The notes: generated by a model from the letters alone, not told the origin. DNA of 64,000 nt from Leisingera thetidis (GCF_025857195.1 NZ_CP109787.1:3199501-3263500); one strand, 5' to 3'. Numbered from the stretch's first letter, positions 50,578 to 60,238 are shown. A program made the numbers and translations.

Positions 50578-51251
50578 AGGTCCGCTCCCGCAAGCTGCAG
50601 CTGCCGGCTGGAGATCCGCAGCACCCGCGCCTGCACCTGGTTCTTGGCGGCGCGGATCAGCGACAGGTCGTGGGTCGCGACCAGGATCGTCTTGCCCATC
50701 CGGTTCAGCTCCACCAGCAGCTGCAGCAGCCGCTGCGACATTTCCCAATCCACGTTGCCGGTGGGTTCATCGGCGATGATCACATCCGGCGACAGGATCA
50801 CCGAGCGGGCCAGCGCCGCCCGCTGCCGCTCGCCGCCCGACAGTTCCGGCGGCAGCGCATGGGCGCGGTCCGACAGGCCGACCCAGCTCAGCAGCTCATG
50901 CAGATTGGCTTCCTCATGCGACAGCTCCCGCCCCGAGACCAGCAGCGGCAGGGCGATGTTCTCGACCACCGGCAGATGGTCGAGGAACCGGCAGTCCTGG
51001 TGCACCACCCCGACCCTGCGGCGCAGAAAGGCCATCTGGTCGCGGTCCAGCCCCTGCACATCCATGTTGAAGGCGCGCACCCGCCCCGCCGTCGGCGTCA
51101 GCGCGCCGTAGCAGAGTTTCAGCAGCGTGGTCTTGCCCGCGCCGGACGGACCGGTCAGGAAATGGAAGGAGCCCGGCGCCAGCTGCACCGACACGGCATT
51201 CAGCAGCTCGCCGCCGCCGTAATTGTAGCCCACGTTGTCCAGCTCGATCAC
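50574..51251 (-). CDS. ftsE: Cell-division ATP-binding protein FtsE
   Basis: 225 residues of ABC ATPase. Walker A is GPSGAGKTTLLKL, the signature LSGGERQRAALARS, Walker B VIIADEPTGNVDW, and the switch His in ATHDLSL. It begins MIELDNVGYNYGGG. It works with FtsX, encoded next. Divergent from the zinc-ribbon gene, with 217 bases between starts. Confidence 0.94.
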   Translation of the reverse strand: MIELDNVGYNYGGGELLNAVSVQLAPGSFHFLTGPSGAGKTTLLKLCYGALTPTAGRVRAFNMDVQGLDRDQMAFLRRRVGVVHQDCRFLDHLPVVENIALPLLVSGRELSHEEANLHELLSWVGLSDRAHALPPELSGGERQRAALARSVILSPDVIIADEPTGNVDWEMSQRLLQLLVELNRMGKTILVATHDLSLIRAAKNQVQARVLRISSRQLQLAGADL

Positions 51252-51468
51252 TGCTGCCCCCTGATTGCGCCCCTTGGTGGCGCCCGGATGTTTTGCCCGA
51301 AGGCGCCAGCAGTTTCAATGGGGGCTCTGTTGCGCGGAAGCCGCCGCAGCGGGCCGGCTTGGCGCGCGGTGGCAATTGACACTTTCGCCAGGGGCCATGG
51401 CTGCATATAATCCACTGAAAAACAACCTGCCGCCTGCTGGCCGGCGGGATGGTGCCGAGGAGAGCAAG

Positions 51469-52449
51469 ATGCGTCTGACCTGCCCGAATTGCGCAGCCCA
51501 GTACGAAGTGCCCGAGGATGTGATCCCTGACGAAGGGCGGGATGTGCAGTGCTCCAATTGCGGTCAGACCTGGTTCCAGGCTGCGGCCGGCGCCGCCGCA
51601 GCGGAAGCTGCGGCCGAAGACATCCCCGCGGCGGCAGCGTTTGAGGACACCTCTGCCGCAGCCGGCGACGATGCGCCGGACCAGGAAATCGCCGCTGGCA
51701 CGCCTGAAGACGCCGCTGATGCCGCCGCTCAGGACGGGCCGGAACCGGCCGAGGCCGGGCAGGACGCTGATGGCAGGTCCGATGCCGGGGCCGGAGACGG
51801 GGCTGAATACGGCGCCGGTGACGAGGCCGAAGACGGCGCCGGCGAAGACGCGGATGAGCCGGAACCGCAGACTGGGGCCGCCGAAGACGACGCCGCGGCC
51901 GCGCCGCCGCAGCGGCAGCGCGGGCTGGATCCGGCCCTGTCGGACATCCTGCGCGAAGAGGCCGAGCGCGAAGCCTCGCTGCGCGCCGCAGAGGGCCAGA
52001 GCCTGGAAACCCAGCCCGGCCTGGGGCTGGAGGAAGCCACAGCGCCCGAAGATGAGGCCGCCCGCCGCAGCCGCCAGGCCCGCGACCGGATGGCGCGCAT
52101 CCGCGGCGAGGACCCGCGCCAGCTGGCCGCCGCCGAAACCGGCTCGCGCAAGGAACTGCTGCCGGACATCGAGGAAATCAACTCCACCCTGCGCTCCGCG
52201 GGCAGTGCCGCACCTGCCCCGCAGACCGCCTCCGAAGAGCCTCCCCTGCGGCGCAGGAGCAGCTTTGCCCGCGGCTTTTCGCTGTCGCTCATTGCCGCGC
52301 TGGTGATGGTCATGGTCTATGACAACGCGCCCCTGATTGCGGAAAAACTGCCGCAGGCGGATCCGGCGCTCAGCAGTTATGTCGGCTGGGTGGATCAGGC
52401 GCGGCTGTGGCTGGATGGCCAGGTCAAGTCCCTGACAAGCGTGCAGTAA
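51469..52449 (+). CDS. MJ0042-type zinc-ribbon protein with acidic linker and membrane helix
   Basis: 326 residues. The zinc ribbon MRLTCPNCAAQYEVPEDVIP then VQCSNCGQTW has two CxxC pairs at the very N-terminus. A long Ala/Glu/Asp-rich, probably unfolded linker (about 40-200) and a basic, charged region follow, then one membrane helix near 265-285 (FSLSLIAALVMVMVYDNA) and a short periplasmic tail. GAGGAG precedes the ATG. Proteins of this layout often lie beside ftsEX in this family of bacteria; the role is unknown. The stop codon lies in a short tandem repeat. Confidence 0.85.
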   Translation: MRLTCPNCAAQYEVPEDVIPDEGRDVQCSNCGQTWFQAAAGAAAAEAAAEDIPAAAAFEDTSAAAGDDAPDQEIAAGTPEDAADAAAQDGPEPAEAGQDADGRSDAGAGDGAEYGAGDEAEDGAGEDADEPEPQTGAAEDDAAAAPPQRQRGLDPALSDILREEAEREASLRAAEGQSLETQPGLGLEEATAPEDEAARRSRQARDRMARIRGEDPRQLAAAETGSRKELLPDIEEINSTLRSAGSAAPAPQTASEEPPLRRRSSFARGFSLSLIAALVMVMVYDNAPLIAEKLPQADPALSSYVGWVDQARLWLDGQVKSLTSVQ

Positions 52450-52484
52450 CCCCGTCTTGCAGTAACCCCGTCTTGCAGTCACCC
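52443..52484 (+). repeat. 16-base tandem repeat over a stop codon
   Basis: GCAGTAACCCCGTCTT occurs at 52443-52458 and 52459-52474, then a partial third copy. It contains the TAA of the zinc-ribbon gene. Confidence 0.85.
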
Positions 52485-52540
52485 GGCCTGCCGGGCTCTC
52501 GCTTGCGGCGGCGGCAGGTCTCCGGGCACCATTGGCGGGC

Positions 52541-52564
52541 CCGGCCTCAGAACCGGCCTCAGAA
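52541..52564. repeat. 12-base tandem repeat over a stop codon
   Basis: CCGGCCTCAGAA occurs twice in a row and is followed by CCGG. It contains the TGA of the converging TIGR02302 gene. Confidence 0.85.
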
Positions 52565-55171
52565 CCGGTCCAGCAGCCGCTGCAGGTAGCTGCGTTCGCG
52601 CTCGCTGCGCTCTCGTTCACCGGCCCGGCGGCGGATATCCTCAAGCAGATCCCAGGCCCGGCGGTAGGCACCGCCTTCCCCCACCTTGCCGCCATCGTCA
52701 ACGGAGCCGTTGCTGCCCCGGCCCAGCGGATCCAGCCGCTCGCCGCGGGCATTGGCCGAGGGCTGCCCCTGGCCGGTCTGCTGGCCGTCCTGCTGCTGCT
52801 GCGCCAGCGCCTCGCCGAGGCTGCGCATGCCTTCGCGCAGCGCCTCCATGGCTTCCGACTGCTGGTCGATGGCCTCGGCCATGTCGCCGCCGCGCAGTGA
52901 CTCTTCGGCCCCCTCCATGGCACGGCCCGCCCGGTCCAGCGCTTCGCGCGCCGCGTCGCCGGCCCCGCCGCCCAGATAGGGCAGCCCGTCGCGCTGGCGC
53001 TGCAGCTGCTGGCGCAGCGCCTGCTGGCGGTCCGCCAGGGACCCGCTGCCGCCCGGCTGCTCGCGGCCATTGGGGCCGGAACCTTCGGGATTGCGGCTCT
53101 CGGCGCCTTCATTGCCCTGCCCGTCCTGGCCGCTGCTGCCGCCCTGGCCGCCCTGGTGGCTCTGGCCGCGGCCCAGGCCGCCGTCACGGCCCTCGTTGCC
53201 CTGGCTCTCGCCGCTGCGGGCACCGGGGTTGAACTGTTCCTGAAGGTCGCGGAAGGCCTGGTCCGACAGCCCCTGCTGTTCGCGCAGGGTCTCGCCCAGC
53301 CCCTCCATTGCCTGGCGGCCCTCGCTGCCGTCGCCCTGGCCCTGCTGCGAGCGGGTCATCCGCATGTTCTCCATCATCTGCTGGAATTCACGCAAAGCCT
53401 GTTCGGCTTCCGCCATGCGGCCCTGTTTCATCAGTTCCTGAATGCGGTCCATCATCGCCTGCAGGTCGTCCTGGCTCAGGGTCATCATGTCCTCGGGCAT
53501 TTCGCCCGGCTCCAGCATCTGCCCGTCGGCCTCGGCCTGCCGGCTCAGCTGGCGCAGGTAATCCTGGGTCGCTTCGCGCAGATCCTGCATCAGCCGGGCA
53601 ATCTCCTGCTCGCTGGCGCCGTCGCGCATGGCCTGGCTCAGCCGCTCCTGCGCCCGGCGCATCCGCTCCAGCGCATCGCCCACGTCGCCTTCTTCCAGCT
53701 GCATCGCCAGATCCCAGAGCGCCGCGGCGATATCCGTCTGGACGGGTTCCGCGATGGTGCCCTGCACCGTGCCGCCTTCCAGCCGCCGCAGAATGGCGCG
53801 AAGCCGCAGGTAGGCGCCGTAGTCACGGAACAGGCCCGCCGGGCGGTGGCTCAGCGTGCGCAGGATCTGCGCCACCCGCGGCGCATTGCCACGGGCCCAC
53901 AGAAGGTCGCGGCGCTGTTCGATCACTGCAGCCGCCAGCGGATCAAAGAACCGGCGGGTGGCAAGATCCGTCCCGAAGCCGGCGGCCGCGGCGGACTGGC
54001 CGGCCTCGTCCGCCGCCGAGAAGGTGAAAACCACTGGCAGGTTGGCCCAGGGATGGCGGGCAAAATCCTCAATCAGCTTTTCGGTGAACTCCTTGCGGGA
54101 CCCGGACAGCGGCAGCGGCAGATCCAGCTCCAGCGCCGCGCGCGGGTCGGGATCCGCGGCCAGCCCGTGGCGCCGGTCCACCGCCGCCAGGTCAAGGGTG
54201 ATCCGCACCTGCCCGCCGGCCACGCCGTAATCATCCCGGGCGCTGAAGGCCAGCGAAGTGAATCCGTCGTCTTCCAGCTCGGGCCGGCCGGCCACCGCAA
54301 TCTTGGGCGGATGATCCGGGATCACCTCCACCTGCCAGCTGCGGCCGCCGCTGCCCTCGATGGCAAAGCCGCCGTTGCGGGCCGCATCGAACTCCATGGC
54401 GCCGTCTGGCGGCGGCGGCTGATCCGCGCCGGAGCCCGAGACGCTTTCGGACAGGGTCAGCGCGCCTGCCTCGCCGTAGAACCGCAGGGTGACACGGCTG
54501 CCCTCGGGCAGTGTCAGCCTGCCTTCGGGCTGATCGTTCAGGTACAGGACCGGCAGGCGGGTATAGGCGGGCGGCTCTGCCCAGCCCTCCCACGCCGGCC
54601 CGGTGAGGGCGGCGGTGCCGTCAGATCCCAGCTCCCGGACCGAGGCCACCTGCCAGATCGAGCCGAACAGCAGCGCCACCGCCAGGAACAGCCCCGCCGC
54701 ATAGCGCAGCGCATAGGGATCGGCTGCAGCGACATTCAGATCCGGCCGCGGCGCCTTGGCATGTGCCGCGGCCCCGGCCATCCGGCGCTGATGGGCCTGC
54801 CAGAGCCCGACAGAAGCGGCATCCCCGGCGCCGATGGCCTGAGTGTCCAGCAAGGCAGTGACCGGACGGCCCGGCAAGGTCTCGTCCAGACGCTGCAGCG
54901 CTTCGGTCCGGGCGGGCCACCGGAACCGCCAGGCGCCCCAGCCAAAGGCCGCCGCCGCCGCAATCAGCGCCGCCATCGCACCGGTCCAGACCACGGTTTC
55001 CGGCAGCAGCAGGTGCAGCCCCAGCATCAGCGCCGCCAGCACCGTCATCAGCACCGACGCCAGCGGCCAGAAGGCGCGCATGGCGCGTTCGGCCACCAGA
55101 CCCGCCCGCGTCAAGGCCAGGGGCCAGCGCAGGTGTTTCAGAACCGGATCGGCACGTCTGTCAAAGGGCAT
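52559..55171 (-). CDS. TIGR02302 / DUF4175-family large membrane protein
   Basis: 870 residues. Two membrane helices lie near the N-terminus (PLASVLMTVLAALMLGLHLL and a following segment) and another near 150-175 (YALRYAAGLFLAVALLFGSI). A beta-rich periplasmic part follows. The C-terminal third is long, helical and Gln/Arg/Gly-rich (repeated EALREG and QQQLQRQRDG types), probably coiled coil. The order fits TIGR02302, a family of unknown function in alphaproteobacteria. It lies 37 bases after lysA and may be co-transcribed with it. Confidence 0.88.
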   Translation of the reverse strand: MPFDRRADPVLKHLRWPLALTRAGLVAERAMRAFWPLASVLMTVLAALMLGLHLLLPETVVWTGAMAALIAAAAAFGWGAWRFRWPARTEALQRLDETLPGRPVTALLDTQAIGAGDAASVGLWQAHQRRMAGAAAHAKAPRPDLNVAAADPYALRYAAGLFLAVALLFGSIWQVASVRELGSDGTAALTGPAWEGWAEPPAYTRLPVLYLNDQPEGRLTLPEGSRVTLRFYGEAGALTLSESVSGSGADQPPPPDGAMEFDAARNGGFAIEGSGGRSWQVEVIPDHPPKIAVAGRPELEDDGFTSLAFSARDDYGVAGGQVRITLDLAAVDRRHGLAADPDPRAALELDLPLPLSGSRKEFTEKLIEDFARHPWANLPVVFTFSAADEAGQSAAAAGFGTDLATRRFFDPLAAAVIEQRRDLLWARGNAPRVAQILRTLSHRPAGLFRDYGAYLRLRAILRRLEGGTVQGTIAEPVQTDIAAALWDLAMQLEEGDVGDALERMRRAQERLSQAMRDGASEQEIARLMQDLREATQDYLRQLSRQAEADGQMLEPGEMPEDMMTLSQDDLQAMMDRIQELMKQGRMAEAEQALREFQQMMENMRMTRSQQGQGDGSEGRQAMEGLGETLREQQGLSDQAFRDLQEQFNPGARSGESQGNEGRDGGLGRGQSHQGGQGGSSGQDGQGNEGAESRNPEGSGPNGREQPGGSGSLADRQQALRQQLQRQRDGLPYLGGGAGDAAREALDRAGRAMEGAEESLRGGDMAEAIDQQSEAMEALREGMRSLGEALAQQQQDGQQTGQGQPSANARGERLDPLGRGSNGSVDDGGKVGEGGAYRRAWDLLEDIRRRAGERERSERERSYLQRLLDRF

Positions 55172-55208
55172 TCGGGCCTCATGCTAGGATGGCCCGCGCC
55201 GGATCGCG

Positions 55209-56474
55209 TCAGAGCCACTCGGGGATGGTATCGCGGTTTATCATTTCGTCAAAGGTGGGACGTGCGCGGATAACCGCGAATTGATCCCCATGCACCAGCA
55301 CTTCCGGGATCAGGGGGCGCGAGTTGTACTCGCTGGCCATCACCGCGCCATAGGCGCCGGCGCTGCGGAATGAGACCAGATCGCCCGCGGCCAGCGGCGG
55401 CAGATCGCGCTGCTTGGCAAAGGTATCGCCGGTCTCGCAAACCGGGCCGACAATGTCGTAAGGCTGGCTTTCGGTGCCTGCCGCGGGTTCCTCCACCGGC
55501 ACGATATCGTGATGCGCCTCATACATTGCCGGGCGGATCAGGTCGTTCATCGCCGCATCCAGGATCAGGAAATCGCGCCCCTCGCCCGATTTCACGTAGA
55601 TCACCCTGGAGACCAGCTGGCCCGCGTTGCCCGCAATCAGCCGGCCCGGCTCGATCTCGATCTCGCAGCCCAGGTGGCCGAGGGTGTCCTTGACCATCCG
55701 GCCGTATTCCACCGGCAGCGGCGGCGCGGTGTTGGAGCGCTCATAGGGAATGCCGAGGCCGCCGCCCAGATCCAGGCGGCGGATGTCGTGGCCGTCGGCG
55801 CGCAAGACCCCGGTCAGCTCCGCCACCTTCTGATAGGCCAGCCGGAACGGCTCCAGCTCGGTCAGCTGCGAGCCGATGTGGACGTCGATGCCGACCACCT
55901 CCAGCCCCGGCAGCGCCGCGGCGCGGGCATAGACCCCGCGGGCGCGGGCAATCGGGATGCCGAACTTGTTCTCGGATTTTCCGGTGGCGATCTTGGCGTG
56001 GGTCCTGGCATCCACGTCCGGGTTGACCCGGATGGTGATCGGCGCCACGGTGCCCAGCTCCTGCGCCACCGCACTGATCACTTCCATTTCCGGCTCGGAT
56101 TCGACGTTGAACTGGCGGATGCCGCCGCTCAGCGCCACGCGGATCTCCCCGGCCGTCTTGCCGACGCCGGAAAACACGATCCGCTCGCCCGGAACACCCG
56201 CCGCCTTGGCGCGCAGGTATTCGCCCTGGCTGACCACATCCATGCCGGCACCAGCCTGCGCCAGGGTCTTCAGGATCGCCTGGTTGGAGGCCGCCTTCAT
56301 CGCAAAGCAGACCAGGTGATCGGTGCCCTCCAGCGCCTCGTCGAACAGGCGGAAATGGCGCAGCAGCGTGGCGGTGGAATAGACATAGAACGGGGTGCCC
56401 ACCGCCGCGGCGATCTCGGAGATGGGAACGTCTTCGGCGAAAAGCGCGCCGTCGCGGTAGAGAAAATGGTCCAT
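55209..56474 (-). CDS. lysA: Diaminopimelate decarboxylase
   Basis: 421 residues of PLP fold type III. The PLP lysine is in CFAMKAASN, and DVHIGSQLTELEPF, DLGGGLGIPYE, EPGRLIAGNAG and GPVCETGDTFA (substrate Cys and Glu) follow in order. It makes lysine from meso-diaminopimelate. It is preceded by argH and two small lipoprotein genes on the same strand, an order usual in this group. Confidence 0.96.
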   Translation of the reverse strand: MDHFLYRDGALFAEDVPISEIAAAVGTPFYVYSTATLLRHFRLFDEALEGTDHLVCFAMKAASNQAILKTLAQAGAGMDVVSQGEYLRAKAAGVPGERIVFSGVGKTAGEIRVALSGGIRQFNVESEPEMEVISAVAQELGTVAPITIRVNPDVDARTHAKIATGKSENKFGIPIARARGVYARAAALPGLEVVGIDVHIGSQLTELEPFRLAYQKVAELTGVLRADGHDIRRLDLGGGLGIPYERSNTAPPLPVEYGRMVKDTLGHLGCEIEIEPGRLIAGNAGQLVSRVIYVKSGEGRDFLILDAAMNDLIRPAMYEAHHDIVPVEEPAAGTESQPYDIVGPVCETGDTFAKQRDLPPLAAGDLVSFRSAGAYGAVMASEYNSRPLIPEVLVHGDQFAVIRARPTFDEMINRDTIPEWL

Positions 56475-57025
56475 GACCCCGCGTTTAGGGCAAAACGGGC
56501 AGACGGATCAAATGATTCCGGCTTGGGCCGCGCCGCTGCAGCAAAGCAGCGCTCCCGCCCGCCGCAGACGCATCAAAGATGCGACCGCGCCCGTTGGGCC
56601 CAGCGCCGCGCTGGCGCGCGGCGGGGGTCGCGCATCCGGGCAAAGAAGACGCGCAGCCTGCCCCTTCTTCTTTGCAAAAATACTCACTGCGCGGCGGCCG
56701 CGGCAAACGCATCGCAGATGGTGTTGCGCAGCCTGCGCACGCCCCTGTCACGCTATCTTAGGCCCGGTTCGGCATTGTGGCTCCTGATCGCGGTCACCCG
56801 CCGGGCCTGACACCCCCGGCACCTTGGAACAGGGCCCCTTGGCAGGGGCACGCAGAGATAACGTTGAGCGTGCGGGAGGAACCTCCCGTCCCGCCTCCGC
56901 CCCTTGGCGGCGCCGCCATTCCTTGCCGCTGAAGATCAGCGCATCAGAAACAGCACAGGCTGAACAGCACTGCAGCGGACAGCTTCCGCCCGGGCCAATC
57001 GGCCGGACGGGCCCTGCCCGTGTTC
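56475..57025. other. Gene-free region upstream of lysA
   Basis: 551 bases, hairpin-rich, with the inverted copy of the dispersed repeat at 56550-56622 and a TTTGCAAAAATACTC element at 56671-56685. It should hold the lysA promoter. I see no convincing gene or known small RNA in it. Confidence 0.55.
56550..56622 (-). repeat. Dispersed hairpin-rich intergenic repeat, copy B (inverted)
   Basis: Read on the minus strand it gives GCGCGCCAGCGC, GGCCCAACGGG, the stem CGCATC-TTT-GATGCG and CGGGCGGGAGC, in the same order as at 11775-11840 and alike at most positions. Confidence 0.65.
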
Positions 57026-57178
57026 TCAGAAAGTACCCGACACACCGACCCGGCCATAGCCGGAAACCGTAACCCCGGTTGCGGCGGGTTCCTGCTTTTG
57101 CAGCGGTTTGGTTGCCGAAGCCCCGGTGTCGCAGGCCGCAAGGCCGGTCAGGGCCAGAATCACAACGGCAGCTTTCAT
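57026..57178 (-). CDS. 50-residue predicted lipoprotein
   Basis: A 50-residue frame starting MKAAVVILALTGLAAC, a textbook short signal peptide with the lipobox LAAC at residues 13-16. The mature peptide is about 35 residues, Ala/Thr/Gly-rich, and ends GRVGVSGTF. GGGGAT lies a few bases before the ATG. It follows the terminator of the similar 58-residue lipoprotein gene. Such tiny lipoproteins next to argH and lysA are common in this group. Function unknown. Confidence 0.7.
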   Translation of the reverse strand: MKAAVVILALTGLAACDTGASATKPLQKQEPAATGVTVSGYGRVGVSGTF

Positions 57179-57189
57179 CGCAATATCCC

Positions 57190-57226
57190 CAAAGAAAAAC
57201 CGCCCCGGCAGTCTGCGGGGGCGGTT
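57190..57226 (-). terminator. Terminator after the 58-residue lipoprotein gene
   Basis: On the minus strand AACCGCCCC and GGGGCGGTT form a 9-bp stem with an 11-base loop, followed by TTTCTTT. Confidence 0.85.
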
Positions 57227-57269
57227 CCGAAGTGGTGCTTCAAGAGCAAGGCGTCAAGTGCAAGGGCCG

Positions 57270-57446
57270 CTAGAACCCCAGGAACACACTGACCGGCCCC
57301 TTGTGCAGCCCGACCGCGCCGCCCACGTGAACACCGCTGCCGCCCACGCCGACACCGGCGTTCAGGGTCGGCTGCACCGGCTCGCCGTCCGCTCCGCAGG
57401 CAGCCAGCAGCGCCAGCCCCAGCAAAGCAAAGATCATGTTGCGCAT
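57270..57446 (-). CDS. 58-residue predicted lipoprotein
   Basis: 58 residues. The signal peptide MRNMIFALLGLALLAAC ends in the lipobox. The mature part is Gly/Val-rich (AGVGVGGSGVHVGGAVGLH), and its alternating pattern suggests beta structure. AAGGAGG sits before the ATG at 57446, which rules out the longer in-frame start at 57479. Function unknown; it lies 92 bases after argH on the same strand. Confidence 0.75.
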   Translation of the reverse strand: MRNMIFALLGLALLAACGADGEPVQPTLNAGVGVGGSGVHVGGAVGLHKGPVSVFLGF

Positions 57447-57538
57447 TGTCTGCCTCCTTGCCGCAAATGCGGCCTTCAACGGGCGGCCATCACCAGGCGG
57501 CCCTCACCAGACGGCCTTCACCGGGCGGCCCTGCGGCC

Positions 57539-58933
57539 TCAGCCTGCCAGGACGTCCTGCCAGCGGGCGATCTGCGCGCGCACCTGGGCGGGCGCGGTGC
57601 CGCCGTAGGACATGCGCGAGTTTACCGAGTTTTCGACGCCGAGCACAGAGAAGATGTCTTCGGTGATGCCTTCGTGAACGCCCTGCATGTCCGCCAGCGT
57701 CAGGTCCGGCAAATCGCAGCCGCGGCTTTCGGCCATCGCCACCAGGGTGCCGGTGACATGGTGGGCATCGCGGAACGGCACCTTGAGCACCCGCACCAGC
57801 CAGTCGGCGAGGTCGGTTGCGGTGGAAAAGCCCGAGCCCGCCGCCGCCGCCAGGCTCTCGCGGTTGGCGCTCATGTCACGCACCATGCCTTCCATCGCCG
57901 CCAGCGCCAGCATCCAGTTGTCGGCGGCGTCGAACACCTGCTCCTTGTCCTCCTGCATGTCCTTGGAATAGGCCAAGGGCAGCCCCTTCATCACCATCAT
58001 CAGCGCGGTGTTGGCGCCAAAGATCCGGCCCACTTTGGCGCGGATCAGCTCGGCCGCGTCGGGGTTCTTCTTCTGCGGCATAATGGACGAGCCGGTGGAG
58101 AAACGGTCGGACAGGGTCACGAAACGGAACTGCGCCGAGGACCAGATCACCAGCTCTTCGGCAAAGCGGCTGAGGTGCACGGCGCTGATCGAGGCGGTGC
58201 TGAGGAACTCCAGCGCAAAGTCGCGGTCGGAAACCGCATCCAGCGAGTTTGCCGCCGGGCGGTCAAAGCCCAGCGCCGCCGCGGTCATCTCGCGGTCGAT
58301 CGGGAAGGAGGTGCCGGCCAGCGCCGCTGCCCCCAGGGGCGATTCGTTCATGCGTTTGCGGGCATCGCGCACGCGGCTGAGGTCACGGCCGAACATCTCG
58401 ACATAGGCCATCATGTGGTGGCCCCAGGTCACCGGCTGCGCGGTCTGCAGGTGGGTGAAGCCCGGCATCACCCAATCGGCGCCGGCCTCGGCCTGCGACA
58501 GAAGCGCGCGGATCAGCGCCAAGAGGCCCGATTCCGCCGCGTCCAGCTGGTCGCGCACCCACAGCTTGAAATCGGTCGCGACCTGGTCATTGCGCGACCG
58601 GCCGGTGTGCAGACGGCCCGCAGGCGCGCCGATGATCTCCTTCAGCCGGGCCTCAACATTCATGTGAATGTCTTCCAGCGCTGTGGAAAACTGGAAAGTT
58701 CCCGCCTCGATCTCTGACAAAACGGTGAGCAGCCCTTCCCGAATGGCCTCGGCATCATTATCCGTAATGACGCCTGTTGCGGCGAGCATCGCCGCATGGG
58801 CCCTGGAGCCGGCAATGTCCTGGGCTGCCATCCGCTTGTCGAACCCGATCGAGGCATTGATCGCCTCCATGATCGCGTCGGGACCGGCGGCAAAGCGGCC
58901 GCCCCACATCTGGTTCGAGGATTGATCTGTCAT
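57539..58933 (-). CDS. argH: Argininosuccinate lyase
   Basis: 464 residues of the fumarase/aspartase superfamily. The N-terminal [20 protein letters not shown] is typical. [15 protein letters not shown], then [17 protein letters not shown] (catalytic His), and the signature loop [12 protein letters not shown] with the catalytic Ser are all present. It splits argininosuccinate into arginine and fumarate. It starts 22 bases from a divergent thioredoxin gene, so the two promoters overlap. Confidence 0.97.
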   Translation of the reverse strand: MTDQSSNQMWGGRFAAGPDAIMEAINASIGFDKRMAAQDIAGSRAHAAMLAATGVITDNDAEAIREGLLTVLSEIEAGTFQFSTALEDIHMNVEARLKEIIGAPAGRLHTGRSRNDQVATDFKLWVRDQLDAAESGLLALIRALLSQAEAGADWVMPGFTHLQTAQPVTWGHHMMAYVEMFGRDLSRVRDARKRMNESPLGAAALAGTSFPIDREMTAAALGFDRPAANSLDAVSDRDFALEFLSTASISAVHLSRFAEELVIWSSAQFRFVTLSDRFSTGSSIMPQKKNPDAAELIRAKVGRIFGANTALMMVMKGLPLAYSKDMQEDKEQVFDAADNWMLALAAMEGMVRDMSANRESLAAAAGSGFSTATDLADWLVRVLKVPFRDAHHVTGTLVAMAESRGCDLPDLTLADMQGVHEGITEDIFSVLGVENSVNSRMSYGGTAPAQVRAQIARWQDVLAG

Positions 58934-58955
58934 GGTGTGGAACCCCGGAGATAAT

Positions 58956-59525
58956 ATGCGTCTGTTTCGTCAGCTTTCCCTTTATATGGCCCTGACCTTG
59001 GGTGCAAATGCGGCCTTTGCCGCGGATCAGGCGCAGCTGGAGGCCCTGCGCGACGGCTCGCTCAAGAAGCTGGTGGTGCATGCCGAGCCGCGGGATGTGT
59101 CCGCGGCCGCCTTCCAGCTGGAAGACGAACAGGGCACCGCAACCCTCGCCGACTACAAGGGCAAGGTGGTGCTGCTGAACTTCTGGGCCACCTGGTGCGC
59201 CCCCTGCCGCAAGGAGATGCCGCAGCTGGAGGAGCTGCAGCAGGAGTTCGGCGGCGATGATTTCCAGGTGCTGACCATCGCCACCGGCCGCAATTCGCCC
59301 GCCGGCATCCGGAAATTCTTTGACGAGAACGGTATTGCCAGCCTGCCCCGCCACCAGGACCCGAAACAGGCGCTGGCCCGCGAGATGGCGGTGATCGGCC
59401 TGCCGATCACGGTGCTCCTGGACCGCGACGGCAACGAGGTGGCGCGGCTGCTGGGCGATGCCGAGTGGAATTCGGACAGCGCCAAGGCGATCATCAAGGC
59501 GATGATCGGCGAGGCTGAGGGGTGA
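58956..59525 (+). CDS. TlpA/ResA-type periplasmic thiol-disulfide oxidoreductase
   Basis: 189 residues. A signal peptide of about 22 residues ends NAAFA. The thioredoxin fold has [19 protein letters not shown] with the WCAPC active site, and the cis-proline strand [12 protein letters not shown]. The family keeps cysteines reduced, often for cytochrome c maturation. GGAG lies before the ATG at 58956. Divergent from argH, as in many relatives. Confidence 0.9.
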   Translation: MRLFRQLSLYMALTLGANAAFAADQAQLEALRDGSLKKLVVHAEPRDVSAAAFQLEDEQGTATLADYKGKVVLLNFWATWCAPCRKEMPQLEELQQEFGGDDFQVLTIATGRNSPAGIRKFFDENGIASLPRHQDPKQALAREMAVIGLPITVLLDRDGNEVARLLGDAEWNSDSAKAIIKAMIGEAEG

Positions 59526-59632
59526 TGACGCCATGCCCTGCGGACTCCCATAGGTCCTTGGGATCCGCAATTATGCAGCGCAATGTGATCTTAAGGCCTT
59601 AAACCGCAACTGTTTTTACAGATTCGACTGGC

Positions 59633-60238
59633 CTATGGCTCTTTGCCGTTAATGGCGCCGATGTAGCCGCCGTATGACACCACAAAGTCCACCTGTTCAT
59701 CTTCACCAAATAAATACATAGCCTCTCCTTTCTCAATTTTCCCGTCACTTGCTGCAACGACAGGAAACCAGACAGAAGCCCAGCGGGTTTTAGTGCCAGG
59801 TATACCCGTCCATTCGGCTACTAAATTGCCATATTTACAGCTGACCAAATCAATGGCAGCCCGCCCCTCACCGTCTACTGGAATTGCCAAGGTTGCAGGG
59901 GTCTCAAAACGGGCCTGAAATTCCGCGCCCTTGATCCTGCACGACGCAATGACTGGTGAAGTAGAGCCGGAACGCTTTTCATCTGACCGGAAAGCCACTT
60001 GGCGCGTTGCTTTACCTCTGGGTGCAGGGCGGTCCGCTTCGAGGAAAGGAGCTGGCACAAGCGGCTCAGGCTCCGGCAGTGGCGCGCAAGCCGCTAAGCC
60101 AGCTGAGGTCACTACACAGGCAGCTTTGACCGCGTGTTTGGAACTGAAATGAGAAAAGCTCAACAATCCATCCTTCAACTCAGGTTTGCATTTCGAATAC
60201 AAAGCATCCGGCAACATTGAATGTCCACCACATTTCAA
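59633..60238 (-). CDS. AT-richer hypothetical protein, possible lipoprotein
   Basis: 201 residues as read from the first ATG; a second ATG is at 60217. A hydrophobic stretch (AACVVTSAGLAACAP) near residue 45 looks like a lipoprotein signal with a LAAC lipobox, so the true start may be a TTG or other codon just before it. The rest is beta-rich with two cysteines. Base composition and codon use are AT-richer than in the flanking genes, which suggests transfer. No family recognised. Confidence 0.55.
   Translation of the reverse strand: MKCGGHSMLPDALYSKCKPELKDGLLSFSHFSSKHAVKAACVVTSAGLAACAPLPEPEPLVPAPFLEADRPAPRGKATRQVAFRSDEKRSGSTSPVIASCRIKGAEFQARFETPATLAIPVDGEGRAAIDLVSCKYGNLVAEWTGIPGTKTRWASVWFPVVAASDGKIEKGEAMYLFGEDEQVDFVVSYGGYIGAINGKEP

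Noticed and set aside
50914..53223. A 769-codon minus-strand frame through ftsE and the zinc-ribbon gene
   Set aside because: It is in the wrong frame for ftsE, antisense to the zinc-ribbon gene, and has no domain of its own.
55209..56474. Reading the decarboxylase at 23339 as a second lysA
   Set aside because: Its length and C-terminal CDSADVL motif fit ornithine/lysine decarboxylase, while 55209-56474 has the full DAP decarboxylase motif set.
56475..57025. A structured small RNA upstream of lysA
   Set aside because: The hairpins are explained by the dispersed repeat; the bases do not match SRP RNA, 6S RNA or a lysine riboswitch.
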